From contig MU623429.1 in assembly GCA_025201765.1 (NCBI GenBank), forward strand, positions 91,245 to 155,244: 64,000 nt of DNA, read 5' to 3'. The DNA comes from Daldinia sp. FL1419 (taxonomy: Eukaryota; Ascomycota; Sordariomycetes; Xylariales; Hypoxylaceae). Positions within the stretch are counted from its first letter, which is position 1. Every line of letters starts with the position of its first letter. This document shows, piece after piece, positions 51,095 to 61,339 of the stretch. Made by a program: the position numbers and the translations under genes. The notes below the pieces were generated by a model, which saw only the letters and a program-made list of their open reading frames with translations, had not been told where the DNA came from and did no database searches.

Positions 51095-51160
51095 GGGGAC
51101 TGGAACCAAAATTCGAACCCAGAACTGGGAGGATGGATACACAATCCCTAGCTCACCTCT
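51095..51160 (-). other. Decayed tRNA-like sequence
   Basis: On the minus strand GAGCTAGGGATTG resembles a Pol III A box and GGGTTCGAATTTT resembles a B box. The T-arm would be CTGGG TTCGAAT TTTGG. The 3' strand pairs only through wobbles, as if original CCCAG had suffered C-to-T changes. No convincing acceptor or anticodon stem can be drawn, so this is at best a relic. Confidence 0.22.
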
Positions 51161-53348
51161 TCTTCTTCTCTCTTCTCTCTCTCTCTCTCTTTTTTTTTTT
51201 TTTCGTTTTGCCCTATGCACGCCACAGTAACGGCTTACACGTGGGAGCTGAAAAGATCCGACCGGACTTACTATGCGTAGTATGATACGGCTATCGTAGC
51301 AGGCAGCCAAGGGATCCCAAGGATACATACGCTCGAATCGTCAACGCGGCTGAAGATGCTGAGCTTTGATGATGCTAGGGCTTGTGAAGCCTGTGGCTGT
51401 GATCCTAATTACTGGGGGAACATGACGAAAGGTGACTTTAAACCCTCCCTCCCGAACAGGGCTGCTGACAAGGAATCGTCATCTGCGCGCCAGCGATTCC
51501 AAATTGGTAGACACGAAGAAAATCGGGTGGCTGTAATCCGTAATTGATATTTTTTTTTATTTTTTTTTTTTTCGTTGAGGCTCACCAGCTTTGACCATTT
51601 TGCCAAGCTTAGTAAATAGTGTCAACAGAACTCGTACGGACAACCTAGTACGATAAAAGCTAACTACTAATGAAATCGCTAGGGGAGATACGAGAAGTCG
51701 ACCGGGCGAGGGTTAGGTAATAGCCTTTCAATCTGGGCTTCCCCCGAGAAGCGAGAAGAGGAAAGGTCGTAAAACTGGTCGTGGTGCGGTGCTTATGGAA
51801 GAACGTTTCGAGAAAAGGTAAAAAATAGCAACATACGAATTGGGCTAAGCCGTGTTTGGATTAGTGAGTTAGTATCGGCCAAGACCTACCAGCGGGACGG
51901 GGATGGTATGCCCGAAGGGTTATGTAATAGAGATACGACGGAATATGATCCACTATCCATTACTTACCTATCAGGCCTATCACATGTAACCTTGCTTCTA
52001 GAATTTAAACCAATAATAAGTTGAGGCTTCTCTTTGGACGCTTACTACTTGAACTTGTAGAGATATCAGTCAACATCACCACACAGTCTGATAACTGGTA
52101 GTAATAGTAGTAGTAGTAAGTTATAAGCGCGATAGTGACGGCGAATAGTTATACACCTTAGGTCGGACATCTAGAATTATCTCTGCTCACCGAAAATTCC
52201 ACCGAATACTACTCGTGTAGACGTAGTTGATAAACTCTACCCTCCCTCCCCGTGTTGACTTACTAAATCATGTCTATTTATATCCCTCCAAGTCAACGAC
52301 GCACGGATATAATACCGGAAGAGATATATCGGGAGATGTTATGAGCGTATGTGAAGAGCCATCCGTATTCGCTAGCTGGTTCGTGCGTGACTTTAGGGGA
52401 GATAGGTCTTGGCCAGATTCAACGCAAGGAAGTAGGGGCGATGGCGATGATAATGTAAGGCAAGAAAGGGCGGATAGTTTCTTAACCGTAGAATGTTATT
52501 TTTGGGTGAGAAAGTACTATCGTGCCCCTTAGATCGACTTTCAACCACCTTTGCTCCTATCCCCTAAACTATCAGGGCCAATCCATCACTACCCACCCCT
52601 ATCTTCCATCCGCCGTATTCGAGCTCCTGAGCAACTGGCACCACTGGAAACCACCTATCGTCTAGTATCCAGAGTATGATCCGGGATGCAAGTCTCACTC
52701 CCACTCCCACACTCTTTCGTCTTATACCCAATCCCTTATTTATCTACCCTATATAGGAGGTAGGCATATATGTAGGTACATATACAGCTAAATAACCAAC
52801 CCCAGCTCCGAAACACAGCAAACCGGTCCTCCCTTCCCCCCTCTCCCTCCACACGCACGACCAAATCATGAAAATCCCCGACGCCCTCCTATCCCGCATC
52901 ACCCCCGACCTCGTCACCAAGTAGGGCCCGGCGCCAGCCAGGTCGAAGCCGACACACCCCTCCACCTAAGCGGGCTCCTCGATCGTCGCGCGCACGCGCC
53001 GGAAGTACATCGCACGTAGCGCGACGAGAAAACGGGGTGGACAGTTACTGCCATGGAGCATATATTCCTGCCTATATATATAATATCCAGGGCGCGGGTT
53101 CGTCCACTCCGTAGCCGCGGTTATCGGAGGTGCGGAAATGGGGGTATTCGTAAGCGTATTGTGGAGGTTATAAAGTCTATGCAGACACGCAAGGCCGCGC
53201 GTACTTGGGCTTCTTAGGTCTCGCAGATCCGAGGCTTCTTGTGTCCCGCCTCCGCCCCCCTTTGGCGGATATACCCACCGAGCGCACCTGCGGCTCCTCG
53301 TCGCGATCGCGAATTCCCATCGCGCGCAGCATGGGCCGGCGGGCCCGC

Positions 53349-53973
53349 TTATCTAGGTAAGGCGGGTGGTTCTGGCGAACGCGCAGTTGGATCCGGGGGG
53401 TAGGAGTGGGTTTTCTGTTCCGGAGGCGGGGTCGCGGTGTTGGAGTATGACGCGACGGAGGGAGAGGTTGGGGGATAGGGGACGGGGTTGTTAGGATGGA
53501 AATATATTAGGTATAGCGGTTGCCCAGGATTGCCTTCGGATAGTATTACTTTACTACTACTGTTCATCCGTTCTCTCTTACCTCCTTGGATCGCAGTATA
53601 GACCCAAGCAGTTGGATTAGACGACGTCCCGTTTGCCGCCCAGTTCAGGGGTGGACCTTGCCCGGGACGGATAGCCACGTTGACACAACATCTTTGAACG
53701 TAGCGGTCTGGCAATAGAGCGCGGCATATGGTAAACCTACGCAAGGTTCTACCTACCTCCTGTACGGTGCCGATTCGGAAAGATCCATCCCGCGCGGGTT
53801 TTGGGGCGGGCGGACGGGAACATGCAGTCTCCCTGCAACGCAACGTGGTCGATGGAAACCTAGGCGGGGTTTCCGGGTTCCGAGAAGAGAGGCGTATGGG
53901 CCGGATTATAGCTATGGCTGTTACCTGGATGTGCCCACGGAGAGACTCTGTTCTCTTGCCCAGATACTTCCAT
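53349..53973 (-). CDS. Possible small spliced gene, proline-rich product
   Basis: Speculative model with exons 53973-53925, 53832-53757 and 53691-53349 (introns of 92 and 65 bp) giving 155 aa. It begins MEVSGQENRVSPWAHPG, continues GRLHVPVRPPQNPRGMDLSE and CCVNVAIRPGQGPP, and ends in a Pro/Ser/Thr-rich tail. GT/AG sites keep phase, but branch points are weak. An alternative second acceptor gives a different ending, and a further intron is possible after TAIQGG. I recognise no family. The plus strand has no better alternative. Confidence 0.22.
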
Positions 53974-54436
53974 GATGGCTAGATTTTGGGCAAATAGTGT
54001 ATATTGTATAAGCCGATGCAGGGATTTACCATGATGGGTTTGGGGATATCTTATTCCACCGCTTTTCTCTCCTTCGTTCAGCATGCTGTTGTGTTTAGTC
54101 GGGCTTATATTCAATTCTATCCTATCAGTTCCATTCTTTCCTTCTTTTCGTCATCTCGCACGTATCCAAGTATTTGTGCAGGATGCAGTAGGCAATATAT
54201 TCCAAACAGTCCACGATGTGGGGATTAAATCTCACGTTTTGCTTCAGAGCACTTGTACGCTTATAAAGGCCAATTATATAAAGGATTTCTATGCAACAGG
54301 CAGTGCTCCTCCCGTTGCGGATTCGCGTTCACATCGATATGTGGGGGGTTTTCAGCTGAACCTAGGAGCACCAATACCGGATGCCAAGGATACGGGGTTG
54401 CGAATAAGCTTTTGGCCTTGGATATTTCGGGTCGCG

Positions 54437-54465
54437 CTGGACTGGACTGGACTGGACTGGACTGG
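54437..54465. repeat. (CTGGA)n pentanucleotide repeat
   Basis: Five perfect CTGGA units plus a partial sixth. It is a simple microsatellite, probably length-variable between strains. Confidence 0.8.
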
Positions 54466-56376
54466 GGCTGCGCTGCAGATCTAATATTAGGTAAAGAGGT
54501 ACCTAAGAGATATACATAGAAAGAAGTATTTAACTATGCTAAATTATCCGACACTTTTTTACCCGCGCGGGCGATTCCACTGCCTTCGGAGTTGAGCGAG
54601 GTTTTTTCTTTTTTACTATTTTCTAGCGTGGGCTTGAAGATTAAGATATGGGCTGGCGTCTTTACCGGCCTGCCTATTCGAGCTACAACTTTCAATTATG
54701 TAGTGTAGGTCGCCGACGAACTAGGCTTAAGCCATTGATAACGGGGGGGTTTGGCTGGGGGTTGTTCGGCTTGACTGATTTGATTGATAATTGATAACGA
54801 AAAGCCTCGGGATTACAGGTTGCGACTTTATCGTCCAATCATAGCGATTTCGTGTTTCGGTCTGCGGTGTAGGGCGGCAGGGCGGCAGGGCGGTCAAAGA
54901 GTTGTCTCTTATTGGGGTTTTGCAGAAGTTCGAACTTGGGTTTGATCCTTGATCCCGGTCAACTTCTTCAGCTTGCGATTGCTTCGCTTGCTTCAATTCG
55001 GCCCTGATTTGGTATCCCCCCAATGCATGGGACTTGGGATATAATTCTTGGAAGGATTGTAATTATAATTGAATACAAATTGGAAATATGTGATTTGGGG
55101 TTCTAGTTAAGTGAGGGATACTTGCCAAGATTTCAGATATATTTTCCCACAACGCATGTGTACATGTAAGTGTTAAATCACTAAAGCACCAGTTCGGCAT
55201 TCTATGACATGCGAGCGATTGTTTCAATTCTTCGAGGCGGGTCCCATTGAACTAATATCATTAAATTTACCCGGGATGGTCAAGTGAATCATCGTCTTAG
55301 TTTGTACTTCATTCACTTGCGCTGTAGAATCTATTGCAGTTATTGGTTCCCATGATTTGTTGAATAGGTACCTAGGTAAGTAAGGTAGTTTCCTCACGCG
55401 GAAGGAGACAAAATCAGAGCTCAATAGTTGTCCAATAGACCATTGTCGTTACATTCCGTCAGCCCTCGTTGGTTCCATGACTCTATCTTGTGATGTTTAC
55501 TTCTACTTGATAACTACCCCGTACATTCGTAGTGACGTAAGTTGTCATAGAACAGCACTGTCTCGTTTTACCATATCCTATGACTAGATGTAAATTCCCG
55601 CTTCTTATCTCCGTAACCCATGTCCCGCGGTAGGTGTCAAGGTTGCAGATCTCATTGTCCCTGTCGTCACCTTCCTCTTATCTGGATGGGTAACCAATAA
55701 TGACTCTCAGGTACCGACAACCACCCATCCTATTCATTCGCTTTTCTTGTTAACTTTAACTTGTTTCCCCTTTTTCTCAGGTACACAACTTCTCCTCCGC
55801 GCCTAATGGTACGCATGCAGTCTGCACGCTGAGTCAGTTCCTTCTGCACAGCTAGCCTTGCCCTGTGTCACCAAAGACATATTCTAGCTACATGTAAAGA
55901 CGCCTCCCATCCCGAAGCCCCAATTCAGCTCGGGGTAATATTTATTCTTTCTTGTTTTATTCAGCTGGTTGTTCGGCGTGTTCCGAACTCGTTTTTATTT
56001 TTATTTTTTTATATCTCTTCAAACATCAGACTTCGGTTGCCTTAAACATATCCCTTCCTTTCGCCCTGCCTTCTTGTCCATCTTCAGCTACGATGAGGAG
56101 TTGGCCTATAGAAAGACAGGAATTAACGATAGGGCTGCTGCAAGGCGAAAGTTAAAAGATAAATATACTTAAAATTATACTTAAACAACTATTCAAGTCG
56201 CCAGACTGCAGGGAACTTGAGTCTAAGTGGTCAGATTTATCCTTATTCCTGCCCTTCGCTACTTCCACCTCTACGGCAGACCTGCCGCCTCTGGCTTACA
56301 ATCACGTTCCTACCTCATCTTTCCTCCGCTCATCATCAGCAACTCTTATTTCTACTCATCGCTCCGGAGGTTCAGG

Positions 56377-58078
56377 ATGTCGTTGAGAAATAATACGGGT
56401 TCCGACGATATCGTGGTGGCCGAGCAGAAGGCCAAGGGTCCCAACATCGACTATGGATTCGGTTTTGTTAGCGACGCCAATGCCGTCCACGGCCAGGACC
56501 TCACCGCGGGAGAGTCGGTTTATGCAAGGCTCCAACGCTTTGCGGGAAAATTCGGCGTGGAGCAGAGAGGAATCGAGCGTGTTCCTAGCGATGAGAGGAC
56601 GGATTCGAGTATGACCCAAGTTGGCACGTTGGTATGTTTCTCATAGACCCTCTCGCTTGGTTATATACCCATTGACATAAAATAGTGGTTCTCGGCCAAT
56701 ATGGTAGTCTCATCTTTCGCGATAGGTGCTCTCGCGCTTCCAGTTTTCAACTTGGGATTCGTAGATAGCGCCTTGACGATCGTCTTCATCAACTTGCTAG
56801 GTATCATGCCGGTGTGTTTCTTTTCGACTTTTGGACCTCGGTTCGGTTTGCGACAGATGGTGCTATCTCGGTTCTACTTTGGCTTCTACGGAGTCAAACT
56901 CAGTAAGTTTTAAAGCAAATATCTACCTCCGGCACCTAACCTAAAAACTCCCATTTGCTAACTATGCTACTATAGTCGCAATATTCAATATCCTCGCCTG
57001 TATTGGCTGGTCCGCAGTCAATGTTATTGTTGGCGCACAGTTCTTCCATGCGGTCAATGGAGATGTACCTGGCTGGGCTGGTATCCTAGTCATCTCCTTC
57101 GCAACACTGGCAATCTGCACATTCGGCTACAAAATTGTTCACACCTACGAGAAATGGTCCTGGATTCCGGTTTTCATCATGTTTATGATCATACTAGGCA
57201 CTTTTGCCCATTCTGGCGAATTTAACAGTTTACTCCCGCTCGATAGTGGACGCGGTGAAGCTGGGGGCATACTCTCTTTCGCGGCGTCGGTGTATGGTTT
57301 TGCTACGGGGTGGACTTCTTACGCCGCCGACTACACCGTGTATCAACCAGTGAATCGTTCTCGAAGATCTATTTTCCTGTGGACGTTCAGCGGCTTGTTC
57401 GTCGCTCTGTGCTTTACCGAACTCCTTGGAGCTGCCGTAGCCACCGCCATGGCTGAGAACCCGGCATACATGTCCGCCTACGAGAACGCTCATATCGGGG
57501 GGCTATTAGCTGAGGTTCTTGTGCCCCGCCTCGGCCGCTTCGGTGAGTTCTGCGTCGTCATGTTAGGCCTCTCTATCATTGGGAACAACTGCCCGAACGT
57601 ATACTCGGTCTCGCTTTCCCTACAGGTATTATCAGAGAAGACACAGCGTGTGCCGCGCTTCATTTGGACTTTACTCGGAACGGCAGTGTACATCGCCATT
57701 GCGATCCCAGGCTACGACCACTTCGAGGATACGCTTGAAAGCTTCATGCTTATTATTGGTTATTGGTTAGCTATCTACGAAGGCGTCTCGTTGACCGAGC
57801 ACTTCATTTTCCGGCGCGGATCCTTCTCCCGGTATCGTCCCGAGGATTACGCTACACCTTCACGCCTACCCCCTAGTTTCGCCGCCATCACAGCATTTTG
57901 TATAGGCGTCGCTGGCGCAGTGTTAGGCATGGCGCAGCAATGGTTTACAGGACCAATCGGCAAACTTTGCGGCGCAGCGCCGTTCGGTGGCGATGTAGGT
58001 TTTGAGTTAGCATTTGGTTTTGCGGCGGTCAGTTATCTTGGACTTAGGGCAATTGAGAGGGGCTACTTTGGAAGGTAG
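56377..58078 (+). CDS. NCS1-family cytosine/purine permease (Fcy2/FcyB type)
   Basis: Three exons (56377-56631, 56686-56902, 56976-58078) with introns of 54 bp (GTATGT...ATAG) and 73 bp (GTAAGT...ATAG, branch GCTAAC), giving 524 aa, the usual length. The N-terminus is soluble (about 85 aa). Membrane segments start at WFSANMVVSSFAIGALALPV, and about 12 spans can be counted. Family motifs include FGPRFGLRQMVLSRFYFG, NILACIGWSAVNVIVGAQ, SVYGFATGWTSYAADYTVYQP, SIIGNNCPNVYSVSLSLQ and YWLAIYEGVSLTEHFIFR. Fungal members import cytosine, adenine, guanine or hypoxanthine with protons across the plasma membrane; specificity cannot be read from sequence. The first ATG giving MSLRNN follows a pyrimidine-rich leader. 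It is convergent with PEX13. Confidence 0.95.
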
Positions 58079-58987
58079 TACTGAAACACATCTATTCAAC
58101 GACATAGGAATATCGGATTTAGGGGTTACGGTTTGAGTAAATATTTACCAATAAGGGGGTTTTGTGTGCGCTATTTTGCCACGCACATATCTACAGAGAA
58201 AAGCGCGAAGAGTGCATAGGAGGGTGGTAAGATGGTGGGTGTAACGAGATGAGGATTAGTTTAGGCGAAATTAGCACGGATTCGTTTGATAGTACGTCGG
58301 AATGACTCAAAAAGAAAGAATATTCAGAACCCTGTGGGCGTGTTCTTGTTTGTATGTTTGTATGTTCGATCGGTTGGTTTTCTGTGAAAGTATTTCTAAC
58401 CCGTCCGCGATATGTACCTATTCCAAATCGCAAGGAAAGCCGAATACCCCTTGAGATAATATGACACAAGTGTACCTATTTATCTCGTCTTGAATCTTCT
58501 ACATCCTATTAAATGAACCGCCACTACGAACAAGGCGGTTGAAGTCGGCCATTGACCAAGTAGTAATTTATGCGCTGATAGCCGCTGGCGCAATTATATT
58601 AAGTATCTGGTAGGAATCATTGTACTTTCTGATCCCTTTGCAGTTCGACGCAAGAAAAACAATTGGTATGTACCCCCTATACTCCAGGGAAGTCCTGAAC
58701 GCCAGCCAACGTGTCCAGCGCAAGATCATTTGTCAATAGAGCAGGACTTATCAAGTCAACTCTCCAAATGGTTCGGATTGTGGTTATCCACATAACTCCG
58801 AACTCGCGTGTACACTCGTCTCCCTCGAACATAGTCGGAACTCTCAAAAAGAAAACCAAGACAAGCTTGTTATGTTATCCCCCCTGGAACCCATCCTCAT
58901 ATCCTAACGTACTCATGCGTTAACAACGTATTTCCAGCGCTACCTAAACCCTGCTCCCATCTCTGAAACACCGCTTTCCAGTGAAAT
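58079..58987. other. Intergenic between convergent permease and PEX13 extension
   Basis: Shared 3' flank. Open frames at 58191-58469 and 58677-58923 have no coding character. No repeat or RNA gene is seen. Confidence 0.45.
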
Positions 58988-59416
58988 TCACATTTTAGAA
59001 TCCGACTCAGGTTTCGTTGCGCACCGCAACATCATCTCTGTTGATGATTGCCAGATTGCTTGCATTTTAGCCCACTGCTCTAGGCGCTTACCACCTGGGT
59101 CTGCTTTTCTATCAATAGGCGGGGGAACCCATGGGGCAGTAGACCTTGACTGAGAGGGCGTTAGTAGCCCTCGGTGGGGGTTGGTCGGCAAGGCGGTTGG
59201 TGGAATTGCCGTAAAATCAATGGGAATGTGGGGTTCAGGTGGATGCATATCTGGCTGTGCCTTGGACGAGTCTCGGTCGGATAGTGTTGAGCTAGGATTG
59301 GCTCTTTTATATACTCGAGGCAGCATCTTAAAATCAGATTTAGTAACGGGGAGCCCATCGTGCTTCCCAAGTTCAGTCAGTAAACTAGAGATCTGTTTGT
59401 CCACATCTTCATCTTT
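58988..59416 (-). other. In-frame open extension after the PEX13 stop, ending in PTS1-like SKM
   Basis: Immediately after the PEX13 TAG (59419-59417) the same frame stays open for 142 codons to TGA at 58990-58988. It begins KDEDVDKQISSLLTELGK. The middle is Pro-rich (IPIDFTAIPPTALPTNP), then comes a helical segment (RLEQWAKMQAIWQ), and it ends PESDSKM. C-terminal SKM fits the peroxisomal targeting type 1 consensus. There is no in-frame ATG near its beginning; the first is at MLPRVYKR, about 30 codons in. It could be a readthrough or edited extension of PEX13, an alternatively spliced tail, a separate gene, or chance. A 60-nt intron (59472-59413, GTAAAG...AAAG) would also join the frames, but its acceptor is poor and it would have to skip the stronger TTAG. 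Confidence 0.4.
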
Positions 59417-60763
59417 CTAAGAATAAAATTGAGACTTTTGAAAGCTCTCGGCAGATATATCTCCCGCTTTACTGGTGATAACTGGTGGCTTAGGAGCCGC
59501 CTTCCCAGATGATTCGGGTTCGCTCGGGGCTGCTTTAATGGCAGCGATGGGTTGACCAGGCCTCTTAGCTACTTCCAAGAATGTTGCAGGTAGATATCCA
59601 AGACGGCCGTCTCGAGCGCGGCAGCGCCACCACTCGCTAGGATTGCCTAAAGGATCACTCTTGCTTAGGACAGCAATAAAATCACCTTTCTTGACAGCGA
59701 GATCGACTCCTTGGGTAGCATTGCCGGCTTCGGGAGTAAAGTCGTAGAGGACACGGCAAAACTCAAGGTTGTTGGGATCAAGAGGAGCGTTCTGACCCGG
59801 GATCTCAACGCGCTTGCGCTCCTCCTGTCGAGCGAGCGATTGGATTATCTTGTTCATAACGTATGGCAAACCAAAAGCAGCAAGGAGGAAGAAAATAATG
59901 GGCTTTCGGCTAGCTTTCGGCTGTCCTCCAGCACCAGGTGGTGCCTGGCGTCCCTCGAAGCGAGCGAAGGCGGCTGGTGTGAGTGCCATAGCATCAACTG
60001 GAGGTGGTCGACCAGTTAACTTGGCGAAAAGTGTGCGAAACCATCGCATGATAGTAAAAACGCCCAGGGCCGATCCGAGGGTGTTGCGTAAGAGAGCCAA
60101 CTGCTCAGCTACGGAGATCATAGCTAATTCTCAATTAGCGACTAGTTTATAATATATGTATGTCATGCCATAAAACTTACCGAAGAAGCTTGAATGGGTT
60201 GCCATATACGTGCTTTCAAGCATCTGCGCAAACCCACCGAAGGCACCAACAATTCCCTGTAACATTTGGAAGGTTGCTTGTGTACTATCATTGACACGAT
60301 TGGCCAAGCTGTTAGGATTGTTTGGGTCATTCGGCATCATGCCAGGCATTCCCCCGTACATGCCCCCTAACATGCTGGGCATACCGCCATAGCCACCCAT
60401 GCTGCCATACATTCCTGTACCATAGCCTCCGAATCTATTGTAAGGTGATGCATACGGGTTGTAGGTGGAATTGTATGCCGCTCGACTATAAGCCGACGCG
60501 TTCTGATTTACGGCCGAGTTGAGAGAGTCGGGGCGGGGAGGAATGGCGGGCACGCCGGGAGCAGAAGGTCCAGTAGTTGAAGCCGGTGAGGTGATGGGAT
60601 TCTGTGCCGGTGCCACTGGTGAGGCTAGAATAAAATTCATCAAAAGTAAGCAAAAGACACGACATAAGATGAATGATGTTGACATGTGAAGTTAAAGTAA
60701 ATGTTGAAACTTACCAGATGCCGTAGCGCCCGCGCGCTCCCAAGGCTTAGGCGGCGAAGCCAT
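59417..60763 (-). CDS. pex13: Peroxisomal membrane protein PEX13 (import docking complex)
   Basis: Three exons (60763-60715, 60624-60181, 60123-59417) with introns of 90 bp (GTAAGT...CTAG) and 57 bp (GTAAGT...TTAG), giving 399 aa. PEX13 sits in the peroxisomal membrane and, with PEX14, docks the cargo receptor PEX5 during matrix protein import. The start MASPPKPWERAG is the conserved N-terminal motif. Next come a Pro/Ala-rich linker and a Tyr/Gly/Met-rich segment (RFGGYGTGMYGSMGGYGG). The membrane region begins STYMATHSSFFAMISVAEQ and includes KPIIFFLLAAFGLPYVM. The SH3 domain spans about residues 285-350 (CRVLYDFTPE, GDFIAVLSKSDP, EWWRCRARDGRLGYLPATFL). It ends ESFQKSQFYS before TAG. The same frame remains open after the stop. 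Confidence 0.96.
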
Positions 60764-61339
60764 TATAATTGACGCGCCGTCAATTTATCGCGGTTTACCA
60801 ATACGTTACGGGAGACAATGTTGTAGGCTAACTGTTGCGATAAAAAAAAAAGAATGTTGCAAGTTGGAAGTTGAGACGGTTAAAGAACGAGGCGAAAAAA
60901 AGGTTAAAGGAAAGACCTCGGTATTTTGTCATGAAGTGCCTTGATAACCGCACCAGCCCGCAGCTTCCTTTTCGGCTACAGTCAAAACAAGTAAATTCCC
61001 TACGCACGGGCCTCTTTTCACGTGAGATTACGTTAGTAAGCAAAGCCAGCCATCACTTATTTTCTTTTCCCAATCACTGCTACATAAGCAAATAAGGTAG
61101 GTACCTAGGTGCCCGGGCAGGTGGCTGCCAGGTACCCAGGTACCCATGCAGATTAGGTGCAGACTTGACGCTTGGACCATATTTCTTTTACAGTGTCACA
61201 TGGCAACGGGGAGGGCTGCTTGCTACAGCTACACTTGTGATACGATATAGTTATTTGTTTCTTCATGAGCTTTTGGTTAATTATTAATAACTATGATGGA
61301 TCCTTCAAATGCATCTCCCCTCATAATACGTAGCAGTCA
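60764..61339. other. Intergenic, PEX13 promoter side
   Basis: It holds the PEX13 upstream region and the aquaglyceroporin 3' flank. A dense group of GGTACC-type palindromes lies at 61096-61146 (GGTAGGTACCTAGGTGCCC, then CCAGGTACCCAGGTACCC). Confidence 0.45.

Larger units (their letters stand above)
48415..56376. other. 8-kb gene-poor region
   Basis: No firm gene. It contains a possible small spliced gene (53349-53973) and a decayed tRNA-like sequence (about 51095-51160), both listed separately. Also present are a CT microsatellite with T run at 51164-51203, TAG repeats near 52098-52120, a (CTGGA)n array at 54437-54465, and GGGCGGCA repeats near 54872-54892. Pyrimidine-rich DNA before 56377 probably belongs to the permease promoter and leader. 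Confidence 0.45.

Noticed and set aside
56227..56376. Upstream in-frame extension of the permease
   Set aside because: It lacks an ATG at its beginning, is pyrimidine-rich leader sequence, and family members start near the MSLRNN position with a short soluble N-terminus.
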